This document shows, in pieces, positions 59,584-64,000 of a stretch of 64,000 nt of DNA (positions within the stretch are counted from its first letter, which is position 1; every line of letters starts with the position of its first letter). Origin of the DNA: Heterotrichella gracilis (Eukaryota > Sar > Xanthophyceae > Tribonematales > Xanthonemataceae). Below the pieces are notes generated by a model that searched no databases, was not told the origin of the DNA, and saw nothing but the letters and a program-made list of their open reading frames with translations. The stretch lies in assembly GCA_032358255.1 (NCBI GenBank), contig JAULBX010023296.1, positions 124,001-188,000 on the forward strand, written 5' to 3'. Made by a program: the position numbers and the translations under genes.

Positions 59584-60866
59584 TTCAAAATATGTAATAG
59601 AATATGGGGTGAGTTGTATGCAGTGTTCTGCGCTAGAACAGGTTGAGTGGACACGACTGTTGTATTAGTCACAAGCACAAAGGACACACCAGATCTAGCA
59701 GATCCCCGGCAGGCACCCCTTACATACCCAGGCACCTGGTCACCACCCAACTACCAATTTTTATATAACAAGCGGGTTCAGAGGAAAAAGAGGCGTCGCT
59801 GTGCACAGTTGGCGTGCATATGTGAACCACATGCATGCATAACAATTGCATGCATGCATGTGCGAGCCACCTTGGGCAACCCTTCGCCCACCAGCCACGG
59901 TGAAAGCGACCGTGCATGTGTAGGTATATCAAAAACCTTCAAAACTTTTACCCACCTGGTTGACGACGGCTGCCTTGTTTATCATGAGCCCATGGTTTAC
60001 TCCTCAGAGCGGGTGCGGGAGGCGACAGCAACCCTGTGTGTACCCTTTGGTGACCAGCGCGACATCGCCACCCAACGCCTCCTGTCATGAAGCTACAAGA
60101 ACAGGCTTGCGGATGGTTCCCGTCCTACCAGTGCCAGTTGCATGTCAGCTACCTCGTGCACATGTGGCTAGCCTTGATATTGAGGGAGTGGTACAAGAGT
60201 TCAAGCCCCTGGCAGAAGGGTTGGTTCAGGAACTGGACGAGTTCTCGCGGACAGAACAGAACCATGTCGCCACTTCTGCCGCTCTTTAGCTGCCACTGGC
60301 CAGTGGCAGTGCCAATGGACGTGTGGTGAACACATGTACAACCTAGTAGGGTTTTGCCCCAAAGGCTGAGCCTCAGTGACCCACTCTAGAGCTACAGTTT
60401 CTGTGCAGATGGGACCGCCAATGGCTGGTAGGCGTGCAAAGCTGATTCCGGAATTTGTTAAGTAGCTCTGCTTGAAGTGCTCTGCCCTGCCACAGCCAGT
60501 GCTGCAGCCTGCCGCGCAATGCCATGTTGTTGCCTCCTGAAAAGGCCATGCACATGACCAAGTTGCGCTGCCCTGGTGCGAGCCTGTGACCCCCTAACTC
60601 TGCCTAGGCTTTGTGCGTTCCCTTTCGTTTCATCTTCCCACATGCAGCACTGCGCTGACATGAGCAGTCGCAGCAACATCCGCAGCGCCGTGCACCACAG
60701 CCCTTTAGGGCTGGGCTGCTTGGCAAGGGGTGCAAGCAAGGTTGCGAAAGGTTTGCAAGTTACAGGGGGAGTATGAGTGGCATCACAAGCACAGTCCAGC
60801 CCTGCAACGCTGCAGTTGGCCCAGGCCTGCCGCCACTTGCGCGCGGGCGGCTGCTGCCTTGTCCAT
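59584..60866. other. Gap holding the missing 5' exon of the DUF3754 gene
   Basis: Lies between the first supported DUF3754 exon and the uL13 stop codon. A start exon must be here; short ATG frames followed by GT exist near 60070 and 59980 (minus strand), but neither can be preferred. TGCATGCA runs occur at about 59829-59860. Confidence 0.4.
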
Positions 60867-63150
60867 CTAGGCCAGGCTTGCTGCCAGCTTTGCGCGGGTG
60901 GATGCCGCCTTCTTCTTTGCCTCGTAGAACACCTTGCTGCGCTCCTTGCGGGTAGCCTCCAGCTCCTCCACAGCCTCCTGGTGCTTCCAGCCAACCTGAG
61001 GGGGGGGAGAGGGGGGCGATGGGTGAGTGCGAGGGGAGGGCGAAGAGGCAGGGTCGGGAGGGGCGCGGCAAGCTCAACGTGGGGGTGGGGGTGGGGTGAG
61101 TGTTTGTCGACGTTTATGGGGCACACACGGGTGGGCTGTGGCAGATCAACGTGGGGGGAGGTTATCCCGCATATTATGCCCATATGCCCCGATGGATAAA
61201 TGCAGGGTGTGCTCTCAGCAAGCAGCCCAACCACTTCTCTTGGCCCCAAATTCCCTGTTGATTGACACTCTAAACAACACACGCATGCGCTGTGTGTGCA
61301 AACCGCATGTTGGTTGGACAATGCATCCATGACTGACGCACTCAAAAGCCCGGTACAAAAAATATCCTGGAGCCACCTCTTCTGTCCCACGCACCACCAC
61401 CGGCGGAGCGTGCGCCAGCCGATGTCGCCCATAAATCATGCACAACTTCCCCATAGAACATAGCACGCATGCGCCGCCATCTTGCTGGCATCCAAAGCCA
61501 ACCAACCCCACGCCGTCTAGCCCCTATTCGTCGTGCTGAGTGATTGACAGGTCACCCAGCTTGCAGCAGCAGTGCCCATGCCGCAGCCTGAGCACCCCGA
61601 GTGCGTCTGGTACCGCTAGAAGCACAACTTCAAAAAGGACCTTCCAAGCCAACCGCTGGCATATGCCCACGCCACCGTGGTGAGAAACATTCCACATATC
61701 TGTCCCCGGCAGCAAGCCCTACCCCAACTTCCTTCCCTTGTTACGTACAGAACACGTATTTGCCACTCAATAAGCGCTGTTAACACTGCTGATGCGGCTG
61801 TTGTGCTGTAATGCTTGTGATATCTGGCACTCACCGAGTTGGACAGGTCGCCCAGCTTGCAGAAGCGGTGCCCGTGCTGCAGTCTGAGTGCCTTGAGTGC
61901 GTCGGGCACCACCAGGCGCTTCACCTTGTCGTAGGGCGTGGGGATGCCCTCAAAGGCCTTCAGGCGGTCAAGGGCGATGGCGCCGCGCTTGGTCTTGTGG
62001 GGCACCATGCTGCAAGGGGGGAGGCGAGGGGGGTTCAGAGGGGGGGGGGGGGAGGTGGGAGGGGGTGTTGGGGTGGTGGTGAGTCAGTGCGTGCAAGGGT
62101 GTGGTGGGGTGATGTGGGTGAGGTTGTAAGAGCAGTGGTGCACAGGCATTGAATCTGCCGCCGCTGCTGCTCTGAAAGCTACGCCTTTTTACTAGGTTTG
62201 GTAAGGGATGACTACCGGCTGAGCTTGGCTTTGGCAAGGGGAGGCTGTTTTGCCAAGGGATGAATACTGCCTGAGCTTGGTGGGTCCCGAAAGCATCGGG
62301 TCCAGGTCAGAAGCAATAGCTTTTGACTGTACTACGTGGTGGTTCAATACTGCTGCAACTTCCTGTGCAGCTGCTGTAGGTGGCTGTGCCACTGAGCCCA
62401 AAAAGCTACAAAATCTAGCTTAGCTGCTGCACTATCCCCTCAATATCCACAAAGTGGAACTCCCACGGCCCACTTGTTGCCACCTCAACTTCAAGTATTG
62501 GAAAGAATCCACCCCAGGGAGCTGACGATGGGCTGGCGCCTTGCTGTGATTTTGCTGCCTTGCCTCTTACCCACCAACCATCCTGCCAATGGCTAAGAGC
62601 TGACATGATGCAGTAGGCGTCTGCAGCTGTCACGACTCTGCCTTCAACTCACCCACGGATGGTCCTCCACAAGATCTTGGAGGGTGCACGGAAGTGATAT
62701 GGCCCCTTGGTTGGGTTTGTGTTGTGCCTCTTTCTCAAGAACTGCTCATACTTCCGCTTCTGGCGAACCAGTCCTCCTGAGATGTTGATCTCCTCTGTGC
62801 GGACGGCAACCTGCAGACGTTTGGCAGCAGTTGGCAAAGGCAACAGCCACAACACTTGAAGTGTATGGGCCATGATGTCAAGTCAGGTCACTCGAAACTG
62901 GAGCCCAGCAGCAGCACGTACGATGTATGTGCCGTTCAAGAGCTCCTTGGCGATGACGGAGGCCAGCCGTCCGAGCATGTGCCCGCGGCAATCGATTACT
63001 ACTGCCTGCAACACACCAACAGAGGTTATGGGCCGAGATGGGCACTGCAATCACCATGCAAAGGAAGGATGAACGCCGTCATGCATCGATGGCGGCCAGG
63101 CACAACGGCAAGCTGCTGGGCGGGTGGGAACCAACGCGTACCTTGGGCAT
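60867..63150 (-). CDS. RPL13A: Large-subunit ribosomal protein uL13 (RPL13A)
   Basis: Cytosolic 60S ribosomal protein. Five exons: 63150-63142, 63005-62922, 62810-62653, 62009-61835 and 60995-60867; 184 residues from the first ATG. The family sequence is clear throughout: [80 protein letters not shown]-type [19 protein letters not shown], and a basic C-terminal helix [18 protein letters not shown]. The first coding exon is only MPK. Just upstream, in frame, the codons for LVTGPT continue the family N-terminus (MVxG type in others), but with CTG where ATG would be expected. The intron before the last exon carries a decayed copy of the 62009-61835 exon tail. Confidence 0.95.
61546..61625 (-). 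repeat. Echo of uL13 exon tail
   Basis: On the minus strand this reads [21 protein letters not shown], a decayed copy of [23 protein letters not shown] from the 62009-61835 exon. It sits about 290 bases downstream of it in the intron. Confidence 0.85.
62036..62105. repeat. G-rich intron tract in uL13
   Basis: A run of thirteen or so G, then GGAGGTGGGAGGGGGTGTTGGGGTGGTGG on the plus strand; C-rich on the coding strand. A second G-rich stretch lies at 60995-61100, next to the last exon's acceptor. These form extended pyrimidine tracts for the minus-strand gene. Confidence 0.8.
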
Positions 63151-63862
63151 GGTGGGTCCTGTCACCAGCCAACCCCAAACAGAATGGAAAGAGGGAGAGG
63201 GTGGTGCGCCGCCGAGCTTATGACTTTTGCCTGCGCGCTGCGGGACAAGGGAGGTGGCAGGGGGAGTAGGATATGACTAATAAAACACATATGTCCCCGT
63301 TTTCAAATCTGCCAGATTTGTCCCCTTGTAAAGGATGGCCATCGTTTTCAAGCCTCTTTTCAAAGAAGCCTTGCCACGCTGTGTTTTTTAGGAGGTCTCC
63401 ACTATTGTAACATAAACTGAACATTTGGTCATACAGGTGCACGCCACTTCAGAACTGGTGGTTGAAAATGTCTGCATCGTGTGCACATGACTATGGCGCA
63501 GCCGTGACTACATGGCTATGGCGCAGCCGCACTTGTAAATTATCTACCTATCCATCTATGATATTGTCTGCCCTCTGTGATATTAACTATGGCATTTTGA
63601 CCCGAGTGAAAGGAGCCCCGGGGATGGCTACGCCACTGACACCGCTGTCAATTATCTATCTGTCTATCTACCTATTTATCTATGATTTTGTCCAAAGCCT
63701 GCCAAGCTTAATCATTATGATGATTTGTTTGATGAACAACTTGCCACTAGCAATCAGGATAATTGGTTCTACAACCTGATCGGAAGCAATGTCATGCACT
63801 CATTGTGCCATAACCATAGGGAGACAAGGCCCCCACACAAGCAGCCAGTTGAAGAGCAAAGG
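63151..63862. promoter_or_regulatory. uL13 upstream region
   Basis: Presumed promoter of uL13. From 63540 to 63690 it holds an imperfect TATC/TATCTAC tetranucleotide repeat (for example 63540-63565 and 63650-63690). No exon supported. Confidence 0.55.
63540..63690. repeat. Imperfect TATC/CTAT microsatellite
   Basis: Two blocks of TATCTACCTATCCATCTATG-type units, separated by about 80 bases that lack them. Confidence 0.85.
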
Positions 63863-64000
63863 CTACATTGCACGCTCCACCCCGCTGGGCCTCGGGGTCG
63901 CTGTGCCACGACCTCCCCCGCCAAAGGCTTGATCACCATCCAAACCCTTCTCGAGGAGTTCCATCACAGCCCTGGCCTGCCAGGGCCCACCACCACTGCC
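63863..64000 (-). CDS. Possible C-terminal exon of a further gene (window edge)
   Basis: On the minus strand the window edge opens into a GC-rich frame of about 45 codons that ends at TAG 63865-63863. It reads VMELLEKGLDGDQAFGGGGR near its middle. The base composition resembles the exons here rather than intergenic DNA, but no family is recognised and no splice site is in view. It may be chance. Confidence 0.3.
   Translation of the reverse strand, partial: GSGGGPWQARAVMELLEKGLDGDQAFGGGGRGTATPRPSGVERAM

Noticed and set aside
59720-59932. MHGRFHRGWW frame as the DUF3754 start exon
   Set aside because: Its only good donor gives the wrong phase for the next supported exon, so it was not used.
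60458-61432. 324-residue minus-strand open frame
   Set aside because: It overlaps the uL13 last exon in a different frame and has a biased, low-complexity composition; the uL13 frame explains the conserved sequence.

Overview
This window is nuclear DNA of an intron-rich green alga, most likely a chlorophyte and probably a trebouxiophyte. The genes are plant-type: DET1, half-size ABCA transporters, a DRP2-like dynamin relative, a SCAB-type actin-binding protein, DUF3007 and uL13. Coding exons are GC-rich and short, separated by GT-AG introns with tgcag acceptors. Non-coding DNA is sprinkled with TTTAGGG/CCCTAAA telomere-type motifs and TGCATGCA palindromes. No bacterial features, rRNA, tRNA, CRISPR array or virus-like element was seen. 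All gene models were built by hand, and every internal intron phase was checked to agree.

Layout: 1-3468 (-) ABC-class ATPase, 3' end cut by the window; 4726-11497 (-) and 12731-19565 (+) two half-size ABCA transporters, head to head; 20739-22921 (+) Myb/SANT-like protein; 23840-26899 (-) F-box/LRR protein; 27406-33000 (+) DET1; 34073-37056 (+) bZIP factor; 37940-41785 (-) SCAB-like actin-binding protein; 42790-45089 (-) CAAX protease STE24; 45973-46876 (+) plastid DUF3007 protein; 47694-49087 (+) APH-1; 49852-53819 (+) DRP2-like protein with no GTPase domain; 54890-about 59583 (-) DUF3754 protein; 60867-63150 (-) ribosomal protein uL13. A possible C-terminal exon of a further minus-strand gene runs off the right edge.

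The most unusual signal is not a single gene. Many introns carry one or more decayed copies ('echoes') of the adjacent exon edge, including its splice site, often with CCCTAAA-type motifs between copies. DET1 is the extreme case: one intron has four extra copies of the next exon's head at 69-76 bp spacing, and the next intron has three extra copies at about 120 bp spacing. Similar echoes occur in at least eight other genes. A second signal is a short dispersed repeat with inverted ends, found in introns of both ABCA genes. A third is the DRP2-like gene, which starts directly at the stalk region.

The genes do not form one pathway; this is an ordinary gene-dense eukaryotic stretch. DET1 (light signalling and ubiquitin ligase), the bZIP factor and the Myb-like protein are regulatory. 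STE24 and APH-1 are membrane proteolysis components. The SCAB-like and DRP2-like proteins point to actin and membrane traffic.
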